From assembly GCF_000006405.1 (NCBI RefSeq), contig NW_003213889.1:187157-251156 (forward strand): a DNA stretch of 64,000 nucleotides. The letters are read 5' to 3'. The position numbers and the translations under genes were made by a program. Shown here one piece after another: positions 45,082-56,873 of this stretch. The notes beneath the pieces are model-generated. The model had not been told where the DNA came from. It did not search any database and was given only the letters and a program-made list of their open reading frames with translations. The DNA comes from Perkinsus marinus ATCC 50983 (taxonomy: Eukaryota; Perkinsozoa; Perkinsida; Perkinsidae). Position 1 is the stretch's first letter. Each line of letters starts with the position of its first letter.

Positions 45082-45850
45082 CTAAGCCACCTCGCTCTCA
45101 CAATTACTGCGGATGGTCACGTCGCTTTGAGGATAGGCCACGCAAGTGAGACAGTACCCCTTATCCTGACCACGACATATCAATACAGTGAAGGACCCCC
45201 CATCCAACTACCATCTGGCCTTGTTCCAAGAAGGCCTGGTCCTCTTGGTCCACAGAGCCCTCCAGGACCTGTCCAGCGCAGGCAGCACATGCTCCCGCCC
45301 GACAGCTGTAGGGGAGGTCGAAGATCCCTGCATCTTCAGCGGCATCGAGGATGTACCTGCAAACGCCATTCACTTCCCTAATGAGGCCACCATATCTCCC
45401 CACACTACGTGTCTTCATCGCAATCGAACACCTTGTCACCATCGGGAGTTTGCATCGTTATTTTGTACCCTGCACCGACTCTCCGATGACCGAGCAGCGA
45501 GGGCACAGGGTTGGCGCCAGGAGTAACGCCGAGGGCGCTCGGACGACAGCTACGGAATACTGTTCGTGATGGTGATGCCGAACCTACAGTGGAGGGCCGT
45601 TTATAACAGGTAGGGATTCAATAAAAATGAATAAGTGAAAGCGGAAATTCTACTTGAGTTTATTACGTTTGCTCGACAAGAACTTGGCACTCGAGGTCTG
45701 TCGACCGCTCCCAATAGAGAATGCCAAATCGGCGCTCATCGTCATAACACTGACCAAGGCGTAGGTGCCGATAGCCGCCAAGAAAAGACGCAGTATGCCA
45801 CTCTTCTTCCCGCTCCTCGGAGTAATAGTGGAGCCCTTGGTGGCAGCCAT
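45082..45850 (-). CDS. plastid-type [2Fe-2S] ferredoxin with bipartite targeting leader
   Basis: Plant-type ferredoxins carry electrons to plastid enzymes such as those of isoprenoid and Fe-S assembly. Four exons in frame (45850-45667, 45583-45409, 45356-45212, 45165-45082) with introns of 83, 52 and 46 nt give 195 aa. The mature domain (about the last 100 residues) has [30 protein letters not shown], the cluster motif [13 protein letters not shown] (C-x4-C-x2-C), the fourth Cys in YCLTCVAYP, and [11 protein letters not shown]. The first 95 residues form a leader: a hydrophobic segment ([18 protein letters not shown]) followed by LAFSIGSG and a Ser/Arg/Lys-rich stretch. This is the signal-plus-transit layout of proteins entering complex plastids, with Phe near the likely signal cleavage site. 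Start chosen at MAATKG; an upstream in-frame Met exists. Confidence 0.93.
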
Positions 45851-46265
45851 CACTCCCGAGACAAAACACAAGACAACTGACATTGGAATGTGGACAACCT
45901 CCCTCCATACCAGAGGTGTACCCGAAACCGTCACCGTTGAGACATTTTCAGAGGATGTAATCTCGCGGACTGAGCATCACTTCACAGTGTGAGGCTCATT
46001 CTATCGGGGATCAACAGGCGCTTCTATGGGAGAGCCAGAATCCAGAGACAAGGAATTACTAGTTATGCCAATATCTGCAAGTCTCAGATTGAAGGAAGAA
46101 TGGTGAAGGATCAATATGAGATCCAGTTCCGAGACAAGCAAGACAGCTGTAACATGCTATCGAGGTCTGCTAACAAACAACTCGACTGGATCGAAGAACA
46201 CAACGATAATCGAGTAACTAAAAAGGAAAACGCTTACTAGCGGTGACAAAATGCACGGAAAAAGT

Positions 46266-46337
46266 TCCGATGCGGGGACTCGAACCCCGGTCGCGTGGGT
46301 GAGAGCCACGAATCCTAACCAGCTAGACTACATCGGA
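46266..46337 (-). tRNA. tRNA-Glu (CTC)
   Basis: 72 nt on the minus strand with 7-bp acceptor arms (TCCGATG and CATCGGA), a D arm (GTCTAGCTGGTTAGGAT), anticodon stem CGTGG/CCACG with loop CTCTCAC (anticodon CTC, reading GAG), and T arm GGGG-TTCGAGT-CCCC. No intron. It lies about 415 bp upstream of the ferredoxin start. Confidence 0.95.
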
Positions 46338-46809
46338 CGATGCTTTAAATGAGTTATACCACCGTAGATCCCATGCTGTGCATCATTTGCAGCTTGTGTT
46401 CGAAAATCACTCGACTAAACTCTAGCACTGAATAATGAATCGTCATCAGAAACACTCCGTGATTTAACAACTCGGAGCTGATCAGGAATCTACAAACTTT
46501 TGTTTTAAGAGACAAAACGTTGATATACAACCCTAGCAGCAATGGTTCCATGATCTGTTGTTTGAGGATCAGAGCATTGACCGGTATGGATGGCAAACAG
46601 ACGAGGCTCCTCCCGTTGAAAGCGAACGGACAACTTAGCTCAAGTGTTCCAATTGTATAATATTGAGCAAAGGACTCCAGGCAAACAACTTTGCACATGC
46701 CATAACGAGCCCCAAACAGGAACAAAAATTCACCCAGCATAAAACCCTCGATGAGGAAACAGTTGACCAAGTAACCATGCTGCTAAACAGTAAACAAATC
46801 AGTCAAGTT
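46338..46809. other. intergenic between tRNA-Glu and the acyltransferase
   Basis: AT-rich, probably the 3' untranslated region of the acyltransferase. A 138-codon minus-strand frame here lacks any recognisable motif. Confidence 0.45.
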
Positions 46810-48551
46810 TTAAAGTTGAACATCGGTGACACCAAGACGCTCGCCCATGTCCAATAGCTCGTCTCGGTAGTAGCCTTCAAATTTATCATAATCTTTCACC
46901 ACATTGGGGTCGAGAGTAATGTTGAACATCAACTTTCGGTTGTACGAAAGGACGATCACCTAGAAAGCAAGCAATAATAAAGACTCTCCGAAAATTTCAA
47001 TGCGGCACTCACCTGAGTAATGATGTTCAGGAAAATGGGGTAGATAGACTCTACCTCCTTCCCAGCGAAACAACATGGCGTCTGCATCCCAGGCACATTC
47101 GAGAAGACAATTGAATGGCGAGAAAACAGGTCCATGCTAGACCCCTGGGGGACAAACTTAGGCATAAGAGGAAGGATAGTGTTGGTGATGAACATCGAGG
47201 TGAGGAACTCTAGCGACTTCTTCAGGTGGTTCATAGGGCGACTACTTGCTAACATACGCGAGATCGAATCCTTCGATCGGATAGCCTGAAATAATAAGAG
47301 TCGATAGAAAATACCCAAAGGTAACAAACTCACCTCGCTCAGATCAACACTGCAAAAAGAAAAATTATTGCCAAGCCTATCACCCTCAGGCGGGGGATTG
47401 GGACCAAACTCGAGTGGAGCCCCAACTGGTACGAGCATCCTCATAACGGTATTGTTATCAACAGCAGATCCACCATACCTCCTCATAGCGCCAACCATAG
47501 CACCCAACAACACATCGTTAACAGTAGTCTAAACAAACACAAGTAGAGCAGTCTCTACACAAAGGCGCCACTAAGCCTACCTTCTTGGGCGATCTATTCT
47601 TGATAGCCTTCACATAGTCGAGGGAGAAGGGCTTGAGACAGATGGACTTCCGCGCTCCACTGTAGGTCAGACCACCTTTACGATGGGCTAATGATGAGTT
47701 GAAACCATACTCCGACTCAAAGCAACTCTTCGTCTGCAACACATTGGCGATCAACGACCGAACCTAACACCAGAAGCTCTCTCTTCCACAGGAGGTGCTT
47801 CCCTGTACTTACCCATTCTAGAGAGAATAGAACTCCATAAACCAACTTAGTCAAAAAAGACATTTTAATAGGCTTCTTCTCCTTAGGGTTCACGTAAGTA
47901 ATAGGGCCTCCATCACGAGAAACAGCAACAGCGTCCAACAACTGGATCTGAACACATAATGCATACAACTTCCATACAAGGTACTCTCCGGCAGTGCCTA
48001 CCAAACTGATGCCGTCCCCTATAGTGTGATGAGAGCGGAAAAGCACACAGTCCTTCTGCTCAGCTCCCTCAGCCGCTGGTAGCAGATGAATTTGCCATAA
48101 AGGCTTATCAGTGGGCAGTGGTACGTTAATTATCTGATCGACATGCTCATCATTTTGACGAGGCCTTGCGTTCACTTTACCTCCTCGATTTTATCATCCA
48201 GCGCAGCACGGCTCTTTATCGGCTCGCTGGTGAGTACATGCTGCGAGAGATCAATGTCGACAGGTTTCCAGCTGTGAGTCTTCACATCAGGAACGCACGA
48301 GAAACGCGTAAATGATAACAACTGAACGAAAAAGGCTCAACCAAGGACAGACAGATTGCACAAGAGCTCATCACCTTTTCCCTCACTAGCTTGTCTATGC
48401 TTTCTCTGTCCGGCATTTTATCTTTGAAAAGAACAGCGCAGTTGATCACATTGCAGGTCGCTGGGAGGTTGGCCTCCTTAGGAAAACAGTCCGCGAGGAA
48501 CATATGCTCTTCCATCCACGTCATGGGCCGAGGTCCCGAACCTGAACTCAT
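46810..48551 (-). CDS. wax ester synthase / diacylglycerol acyltransferase (WS/DGAT)
   Basis: WS/DGAT enzymes esterify fatty alcohols or diacylglycerol with acyl-CoA, making storage lipids. Eight exons in frame give 447 aa, the family's usual size: 48551-48375, 48279-48181, 48133-48002, 47947-47813, 47763-47581, 47528-47334, 47285-47013, 46959-46810. The acyltransferase active-site motif HHxxxDG is present as HHTIGDG after DKPLWQIHLLP; the second family motif appears as NDVLLGAMVGAM. C-terminal blocks include NNFSFCSVDL, FSNVPGMQTPCCF and SYNRKLMFNITLD. No N-terminal signal peptide is obvious. A decayed paralogue lies upstream at 49660-50473, so the gene has been duplicated locally. Storage-lipid role is inferred from the family. 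Confidence 0.93.
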
Positions 48552-48753
48552 AATTTCTACTGATCAACAGGAACTGCTGAGCTCACTTTTCTTGCTGACA
48601 CCAACGAAGGCCATAAAGAGTACCTTCCCGACCAGAGCTGCTGCTAGAGTAACGATAGTGGCGGCAATAAGATACGAGTAGCTGTCGACAAACATTATAA
48701 AGGAAACAATGTGCTGGTCATGAGCGTGTCGTCAAGCGACGATAATATTAAGT

Positions 48754-49010
48754 TCACTACGAGGCCTTGACAACAGATATACTATCCAATACGAAGAACT
48801 TTGAACTCACTACGGAGCCCCAGTTGATAGGAGTACCAGCTAGTACAACTGGTGTTAGACTAACTACAAAGCCTCACCCCACGGAAATACTAGCGAGTAC
48901 TACGCATGCTACATTCACTACGAAGGCTCATCCAATGAGGAGTACTAGCTAGAGCCAAGGATTCTAGATTCCCTACCAAGGCGCAATCACTCATAATACT
49001 GTCCCACTCG
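48754..49010 (+). repeat. degenerate 54-bp tandem repeat, about 5 units
   Basis: Units start with TCACTACGAAGGCT or close variants at 48754, 48807, 48861, 48915 and 48970 (spacing 53-55 bp) and contain AGTACTAGCTAGT-like ends. A multiple of three, so one plus-strand frame reads an 18-residue Thr-rich repeat (TTKPHPTEILASTTHATF), but I see no gene around it. Confidence 0.7.
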
Positions 49011-49659
49011 GTCGGCCAACGACACAAGCCTGTCCCCATACGCTAGAAGGAGTGGATACGTTAGCCCTATGCAATTAGCGCAGCTTCACAAGGTAGAGTA
49101 ATCATGGTAAGATGGAACATTCGATTGATCGATTCTTACGTTTTCTGAGGAAACTTTTCTCCCTCGTAGACCATCAATAGACTATCACCAAAAACACGCT
49201 ATAAAATAGTATACCACAATGTAACATCAACCTGCACTGGAGGTTTAACACTAAAATACATAACCAAAATATCTAATTTTCAAATAAACAACCCAACAAC
49301 CATTTTCAATACAAAAACCTTACCTCTTCCTCTCAAGTACTATTTCAGGGCAACTCCACACAGCAGACCATCAGATTGGCCTCAGCTGATCAGCACAGTA
49401 TTTTGAAGACACTACAAGGACCTCAACGACCTTCAACATTTCCCTTCACTATGTTCTACATCCGAACTAGATGCAACTCAAACACCCCATCTAGCGTAGA
49501 AACCAATATCCCAATCCGCGCATAAAAATGGGCACAACTCGAGGGACTAGGGTGAATCGCATGAGACTTGAACCAATCAGACCTCCTATCCGCCCTCCTC
49601 TCGAACGAACGAGAAAACCAGCTTTACAACAACATGAACATGAACCTAGATCAGCAGTA
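49011..49659. other. AT-rich intergenic region, no gene seen
   Basis: Long A-rich stretches (49190-49330), no motif. Confidence 0.45.
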
Positions 49660-50473
49660 GAAATCGTCATGAAAACAACCAACATAATAGAAATCTAATT
49701 AGAGCAGGGAACAACAAACGCCAACAAACAACAAGAGCCGCATCTAAAACTATGCTACCCATTCCGCCGATGAAGACCTTTTCAACAGGGCCAACCTTCA
49801 TTGGCTCCTCAGCCTTGTAAATGACGAAAGTAGTCGGCTTCCCATCCGGGGTAGTGGCCATCTGTGCAACAGTTGAACCTACCCAAATGCCCTCGCTACG
49901 TCTCGAATTCTATATGACGTACCAGAGTGAGGCCGTCAGCCATCGTGTGATGGCATCGGAACACAACACAGTTCTTCTGCCCAGCTTCCTCGGCTGCTGG
50001 CAGGAGATGGACTCGCCATAAAGGCTTATCACTGGGCAACTCATTGATGAGCTCCGAAGAAACAGTATACAAATTATTAAGTCTAAATTGGATTGTAGAT
50101 TGTGGTAAACACCCAGTGTTCCTTACCTCGTCAATCTTGTCGTACAACTCTTTGCAGTCCTCAACAGGTGAAGACGTTTACAGCCATATCTACATCGACC
50201 ATTTTCCAACCACGCGACTCCTGAAGTCTGACTTCACATCGGGTACGGCCGAGAAACGCGAGAAACAAAGAATAGCAGCTAAAGAGCAACAATTTTCATA
50301 CCGTAACTTGGCCACTTCCACTCACCTCTTCCTTCACGAGCTTCTGCACTACATCCCAATCCGACAGATCGTCCTTGAAGAACACCTCGCAGTTGATGAC
50401 GTTGCATGCAGGCCTTATATTGGCCTCCTTTGGGAGCAGTCACTCAGAGACATATGTTCCTCCATCCACGACA
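49660..50473 (-). pseudogene. decayed WS/DGAT paralogue
   Basis: It follows the first half of the intact WS/DGAT gene exon by exon but is broken. It begins LSWMEEHMSLSDC without the normal N-terminal Met region. One base appears lost near 50437, putting PKEANIRPACNVINC in another frame. A second shift falls near 50168 (NVFT, then EDCKELYDKIDE in another frame). The third exon is intact and keeps the active site (DKPLWRVHLLPAAEE, HHTMADGLTL). The fourth has another frame change near 49870 and reads ATTPDGKPTTFVIYKAEEP. Similarity stops near 49660, so the last two thirds are missing. The changes are read directly from the sequence by comparison with the neighbour. Confidence 0.8.
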
Positions 50474-50493
50474 AACCTCTAATATTAGAGGTT

Positions 50494-51639
50494 GCACATA
50501 TGGAGGAGGAACAATGCATTGTGCTGTGCTGTGCTGTGGCATCCACGGCATCCACGGCATGTGGTATTTGTCCGTGTTATGCACGGAGCATCACGGCAGC
50601 GCACTTTCTCCTTTAGAACGGGTCATACGGTTGCAGAATATCCTTCCCAGCGCTAGGGCCAGTAAAGTGACTATGTGGCCGCTAGGAGGGATCAGTAACC
50701 GTTAAATACCATCAAAACAGAAACAAATCTGCTGATTATGTTACAAACTCTCATAATGATTACAGTCGCCAGTAACGTATTCATACATCGTCAAGTTGCT
50801 CTCAGTCCCCATGGACTAGTGCTAGAGAGTCTACTGGAGAAGAAGCTCGCCTAAGCCATCATGTGTCTATGAATCGACCACCACCATCATATTCCCAAAA
50901 TCGACCACCTCAGGTTCAGAGCGATTAAGAGTGGGTAAAATATTCCGGTAACTGTTAAACTTCACGCATTTAATCGTCGTGACTCACAACGGTGGAGGAT
51001 GCTCCTCATCGGATTTTGTAAGGCTTACACAGTGTTCGCCGAAGCATAGCCATCCGACAACGCCCCAGTAATGCTCTTATTATGTCAATATCATCTTTAG
51101 GTTCCCAGAGCCCGATGAGAAGGACCAGCCCAACACCGGGTAGGTTGGGGACGTGAAATGGTTCGAATGGGGTATTCTTGCCTCCTCCTACGCCTTGGTG
51201 CTTCCTCCTACAGCCACCAGCTTCGAAAGGGGGTTCCTTTTACATAGTGTTCGTCGAGCTGAGCTCAGTACATTGTATATCGGGCAATGCAGACCAAACC
51301 GGCGTACACCCATTTAAATTTGAGAAGTAGTTTGTGTGGAGGGAGTGACGATGGTACGTCAACCTAGCTCTGTGATCGGCCACTGTGGGAGGAGCATCAA
51401 GGATGATACAACTCACGACATCAGGGAACTCCTGGCCATGCTTTCATATCGATATCCCTCGTCATATTATTTATCACATACGCATGCTGCTGAAGCGTGC
51501 TCCCATAGCATCAAATTATTCGATCATTCCCGGGACCCTGGTCGAGCCAGACCTCTCAGGTGTATGCAGTAGTTCAGTTCAATTGTGGACATATATAAAT
51601 CGGCACTTATACGGGCAGTTTAGTTCCTCCCCTGTTCCT
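50494..51639. other. intergenic, no supported gene
   Basis: Between the pseudogene and the first tandem gene. A short GT-rich stretch near 50520-50560 repeats GCATCCACG and TGTGCTG. No coding motif. Confidence 0.45.
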
Positions 51640-52135
51640 ATGTTAACAGTGTCGGTCCAAGTCCCCCAAGGTGCTACTGGTGGCAGTACCATCCAGATCA
51701 TCGATCCCACCTCTGGCAGACCTTTCCAGGTACAGGTCCCTGCCGGCCTCAACCCAGGGGATACCTTCAATGTCGATGTACTACGTCTCCTCCTACTGTG
51801 TATCTTATTATCTCTTTTCAGCTCGGGCCAACTATTGTCCAGGGCAAGCCCGTAGGTGGTGACCCTGATCAAGCCTACGGTGGCCCGTAGTGACAACTCC
51901 TGTATATCATCACCTCACGTGCCTGTCCCTCAGACATCATTCGACCCAAGCCCCTCCCCAGACGGTGATCATCAACAGTGGTCCTGCTCAGAGCCCGAGC
52001 GCCGCTAATGCTGCTGGCTCAGTCGCCTGCTGTGCATGGTGTGCAAGTACTAAGGATGGCACTCTATGGATTGTAGCTTAACTTCACGTCTTAGGTTTAC
52101 TAGCATGCTGTGCCCTCGGTGAAGCATGTGGCTAG
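51640..52135 (+). CDS. tandem-family protein A (118 aa), unknown
   Basis: Four exons in frame: 51640-51777, 51822-51886, 51934-52046, 52095-52135. The N-terminal 46 residues hold two similar blocks, VQVPQGATGGSTIQIIDP and VQVPAGLNPGDTFNVD, like a small repeated beta unit. The middle is Gly/Tyr/Pro-rich, then QTVIINSG, and the C-terminus has two Cys-rich hydrophobic patches (SVACCAWCAS and LLACCALGEACG), suggesting membrane association or lipid attachment. Exon sizes (138, about 65-71, 113, 41) and phases match gene B exactly, so A and B are recent duplicates. No family recognised. Confidence 0.7.
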
Positions 52136-52393
52136 GTTCACTCAGCTTTATTCCACTGCTGTCATACCGTAACAGTGCCAATTACATCACTATTATAGAA
52201 TAATTATTTATCAAAGTAGCACTGTCCTCACTGAGGACTGTTCAGGCGCATATGCGTGCTCTTTCTTTTCCGACCAGTTGGTATCGAATCTGTCCAAAGC
52301 GAACTGTTGTTGAGCTTGCGTGTTGGTCTTCCTGCCTCGAAATGGTGTGCTACTTCATGAAATGGTTTTGTTCAGATTTAGTTGATCTTTATT

Positions 52394-53173
<780 letters not shown>

Positions 53174-53404
53174 GCAGCAGCCAATTTCACCAGATTTGCA
53201 AAGACAAACTCTGGAGGCGTCTTGTCTCCATCGTTCACCCTCTTATATAGTTCGGCAAAGGGATTTTGTATATGCCTATTCTACTGAGCTAAAGTGTTTA
53301 CGCTATGCGTTGTTCCTCCAGTGTGCAATAAGGTGTTTCTCATATGCCCCAACATTGGTCTAGTGTTGCCTACTCAATGACAAGTGACTTTGTTATTCAG
53401 TTGT

Positions 53405-54066
53405 ATGTCCGCATCGGCACCACCAGCTTATAATCCTTACCAAGGAGGGAATCAAACTGGAGGCGGAGGAGGCGGTATCATTTCTGTAGGGCTTTGCAGT
53501 AGGCAGCCGTTGAATTGTCGGTGTGGTCAGGTCCAGGTCCCTCCTGGTGCTACTAGCGGTACCACCTTACAAATCACAAATCCTCAAACTGGAGCTCCCC
53601 TCCAGGTTGGCTTATCCCCTTGGGATTACAACCTGTAGTAGTAGTGTGTGTTGTAGGTACAGGTGCCCTATGGAGTCGGTCCTGGTGAAGTTTTTCAAGT
53701 TCAAATACCATCAGCATCATATGCTGGTTCTTATCAGTCCACATCAGGGTAACAGACATTATAAGGATCCCGTCCGTTTTCCTTTTCCGTTGAATCCGTG
53801 ACTCGCCATTCTTTCTATCACACAGTTTCTCAACGGAGGGTCTACTGTGTAGGTACTCCCAACCAGTGAATTACCAGCAACCACCTAAGCAAACTATCAT
53901 CATCCACGAGTCGGACGATCGGCGTCGTTATGACAATGGCGATGCCGGCCTCGCCTGCTGTGCGGGGATGCTTGGTACACCCACACAAAGTGTCTCTATT
54001 GGCGAACTGTGTTCCTTAGGTGCTTGTGCGGCATGCGCTCTGTGCGATATCCTGATGCAGTTTTAA
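53405..54066 (+). CDS. tandem-family protein C (138 aa), unknown
   Basis: Five exons in frame: 53405-53485, 53531-53605, 53657-53748, 53853-53974, 54020-54066. An added N-terminus (MSASAPPAYNPYQGG) precedes VQVPPGATSGTTLQITNP and VQVPYGVGPGEVFQVQIP. These two blocks lie in separate exons, unlike A and B where they share one. QTIIIHESDD and the Cys-rich end (GLACCAGM, then GACAACALCDIL) follow. The more divergent member, probably the older copy. Confidence 0.7.
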
Positions 54067-54817
54067 CAGACACTCGGAAGATGCCCTTGGTGGTGGGAGC
54101 CCCCGTTGATCTTTACTGCGATAGACAAGTTGAGTACAATTCGAATTTCATTTATAGGCGTTCGTAGCTTCGGCCTTTCTATGTTGGCCAACTATTCTTC
54201 AACCGAGTGTTGTGTTTAGTTCATGCACCACGGTCTCTGGCCACGACCCTGTGTAACGACCGATGTGCTAATCACCATTACGGTGGGTCGATATCGCACC
54301 GAACGGTTATCGTCTCATGACGTGCTTCTCTAGCAAGAGGTATGTATTATCTGTGAGCACACCGCATCTCAGCAAACTCGTTAATCGCCCTTGGACGCAA
54401 ATTCGCTCGTGCAGTAGTTCCCTTGAGCGTGGTCAGTATGGCTACCATATCAGGCGCACATAGGATGAGCTCGTGTTGCATAGGACCACATGCACAGACA
54501 CCTTATTGTCAACAACCAATTCCGAACAGAGTTTTTCCATGGCGGGGATCCGAATGGACGATCAAAGTTGACTGGATAAGCAAGGTTGGCTCGAATACAG
54601 GTTCCCGCTTCGTTGCCGTGAGTAAGAGCTCCTCCATTTTCCCAACTCTAGTTGATGATGTTGATGTAGCATCAACAACTAACAACCTACGATCGAAGTA
54701 GACATGTGGCAGAAAACTAGAACAACTCTTTAGGGGTCAATTGATCCAGCCAACACCAACGAGGTGAATAATGACAAGCCAGGGCATGTGGACAGTGAGT
54801 AGCACTAATCGGATAAG
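54067..54817. other. intergenic between convergent genes, no gene seen
   Basis: No motif on either strand. Confidence 0.45.
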
Positions 54818-55480
54818 TCAGACGATGCGACAGCATCTCTCGTCCTCTTTATCTTCAACGTTAGCATACCTAGACAATGTGTGTCGGCCCACTCGGAGAT
54901 CTGACCCACCAGGCGCTGACTGCGGACAAGAACTCCACTTCATGTATCTTGCCGTGTCCGAGCACATCAGCTTTGGTGAAGACCCAATCAACCTCCTCGT
55001 TGCTGACCTGCAAAGGGCAGCGGTCTCTCGCTAGGCTGCCTTAACCACTGCGGGCGTGGCCGTCCTCGCCTTAAAGCCGTCGTTGAGATCCACCAGGAAC
55101 AACTTCAATTCATCACGGTCCAAGCAACCATCGCGCGACAAATCGTACTTATTGAAGTACTCCCTGATCTGTCCTTTTGCATGGCGGTACCTGAGAGCTC
55201 TCGCCGAGCACAACGAAAGGATCTCTCTCACGTATTCCAGACCTTCAACGCGTAGAGAACTTCTTCTTGCCCTATAGCCTCTGTACCGTCTGTATCAGCA
55301 ACTTTCATGATGAATTCCACCTGTCTCTAGAGTGCCACAGGCTACTTTGGAAGGCGTCCTTTGGTATACCTCGTCGACATCAGGCTCTTCGCCACCATTA
55401 TAATCTCGTAGCAGTAGAGCTAGCTGGTCTCGCTCAAGTTGCCGGTTATTGTCCGTATCATACTTCTTGAATATCTGCAT
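54818..55480 (-). CDS. calmodulin-like protein with four EF-hand units
   Basis: EF-hand proteins bind calcium and relay its signals. Five exons in frame: 55480-55370, 55320-55232, 55190-55049, 55007-54910, 54869-54818, giving 163 aa. EF-hand-like loops are KYDTDNNRQLERDQL, KVADTDGTEAIGQEEV, KYDLSRDGCLDRDEL and KADVLGHGKIHEVEF. The first and third keep most ligand positions; the second and fourth look degenerate, so two calcium sites are most likely. It ends in DERCCRIV, a Cys pair near the C-terminus that may carry a lipid. An acceptor-like CTATGCAG overlaps the chosen start, so an upstream exon is possible. Confidence 0.8.
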
Positions 55481-55789
55481 AGACTCAAATTCTCCGAGTC
55501 TAGTCTATGATGTGTCTCGACACTGGAGCCCAACCATAGGCTCTTCGAACAAACCAGCTGAGTTTGAGAGGCGATATTCTTTGCTTTTACACTGAGCTTG
55601 CATCGGGTAGTGTAATAGTGGTATCGAGTAAATCGAGGATTCGCCCAGTCATTCTCACCGATAATATACGTTGTCGTTCTTTAACGTGTCGATCGTGGGC
55701 TTGTAAACGACCTGCAGAGGCATGCTGGCGTCCTGCCGCCTTGAGTCCAATGTACGCTGCTGTTGCCATTCACTCTTCGAGACGATTAA
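55481..55789. other. between the EF-hand gene and the foldback element
   Basis: Probably holds the EF-hand gene's 5' region. No other feature. Confidence 0.4.
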
Positions 55790-56137
55790 CTACACCTTTT
55801 AAACATCTAGTTCGTCTTTGGAACCATCAATTTCGTCGCGACGCGCGAAGTTGGAGGTACGAATCCAAAACGGGAAGATCATATTCGCAATTAGAACTTT
55901 CAACTTCGTCATAGAACTTTCAAGTTCGTCCAAAGTCAATGGGAAGTTCAAATTCGTTCTAATAGAACTTTCAATTTCGACTCTCGAACCTTCGAGTTCG
56001 TCATAGAACTTTCAACTTCGTCGAGTACACCTTTGGAACTTCAATTTCGTCCCTTTAGGAAAATCGACTTCGTCGTTCGGAACTTCAATTTCGTGTTTGC
56101 GGGGCAATTATGCCAGTACTCTTACGATGAGGCTCGT
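55790..56137 (+). repeat. left inverted arm
   Basis: Starts CTACACCTTTTAAACATCTA. Contains the series of TTCAA(C/T)TTCGTC subrepeats. The inner 30 bp (56106-56137) diverge more from the right arm than the rest. Confidence 0.8.
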
Positions 56138-56525
56138 GTTTTGCTGATCGTGCCACTCGTCCGTGGGCATCATGCAGAACCAAGCCTCTGCGACACCCAT
56201 CCATGCGGCCGCTGCTCCCGCTCACCCCGTCATATCTCCTGACCGCGCGCACATGGCTCGAGAACATGGCGAGGAGGCATCGTTCCGCTGTCACAGCTCG
56301 CTTCTGCGGGCATGCTATTGGGTTGTTGAGTAAAGCAATTAACCACGAATACATGCCTGCCGGTGGTTGACTTTGTCGCTTTCTTGATCGAGCCAGTCAT
56401 ATGAGTGGCTGCCAGCTACTGGCTGGCCGCACTATTCATGTGACATGACATTGATATGAGGATTTTCGATAGTGCCTTCGTTGTTGCTGTAATACTACTT
56501 CGGTTGTGTACCGCGAGCACTAATC

Positions 56526-56873
56526 ATAAGCCTCACCATGAGAGTACTGGCATGATTGTCCCGCAAACACGAAATTGAAGTTCCGAACGACGAAGTCGAT
56601 TTTCCTAAAGGGACGAAATTGAAGTTCCAAAGGTGTACTCGACGAAGTTGAAAGTTCTATGACGAACTCGAAGGTTCGAGAGTCGAAATTGGAAGTTCTA
56701 TTAGAACGAATTTGAACTTCCTATTGACTTTGGACGAACTTGAAAGTTCTATGACGAAGTTGAAAGTTCTAATTGCGAATATGATCTTCCCGTTTCGGAT
56801 TCGTACCTCCAACTTCGCGCGTCCCGACGAAATTGATGGTTCCAAAGACGAACTAGATGTTTAAAAGGTGTAG
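56526..56873 (-). repeat. right inverted arm
   Basis: Exact positional mirror of the left arm (paired positions sum to 112,663), with only a handful of substitutions in the outer 310 bp. Confidence 0.8.

Larger units (their letters stand above)
55790..56873. mobile_element. foldback-type element with long inverted arms
   Basis: 1,084 bp with inverted arms of 348 bp (55790-56137 and 56526-56873), about 98% identical for the outer 310 bp and without indels, around a 388-bp core. CGATTA occurs just outside both ends (55783-55788 and 56876-56881), a possible target duplication. The arms are built of short repeats of the type GAACTTTCAACTTCGTC, 8-10 per arm, with variable spacing. No transposase frame is present, so it would be non-autonomous. 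This structure matches Foldback/MULE-like elements in general terms; the family is not known to me. Confidence 0.8.

Noticed and set aside
45082-45850. Bacterial contamination as the source of the ferredoxin or acyltransferase
   Set aside because: Both genes are split by several short GT-AG introns that keep frame, as in their neighbours, so they belong to this nuclear genome.
46354-46770. 138-codon minus-strand frame between tRNA-Glu and WS/DGAT
   Set aside because: No motif, no splice partner, AT-rich, and it lies where the 3' untranslated region of WS/DGAT should be.
55818-56845. Similar 62-codon frames in the two arms of the foldback element
   Set aside because: They are the same short-repeat sequence read twice; no protein feature beyond the DNA repeat.
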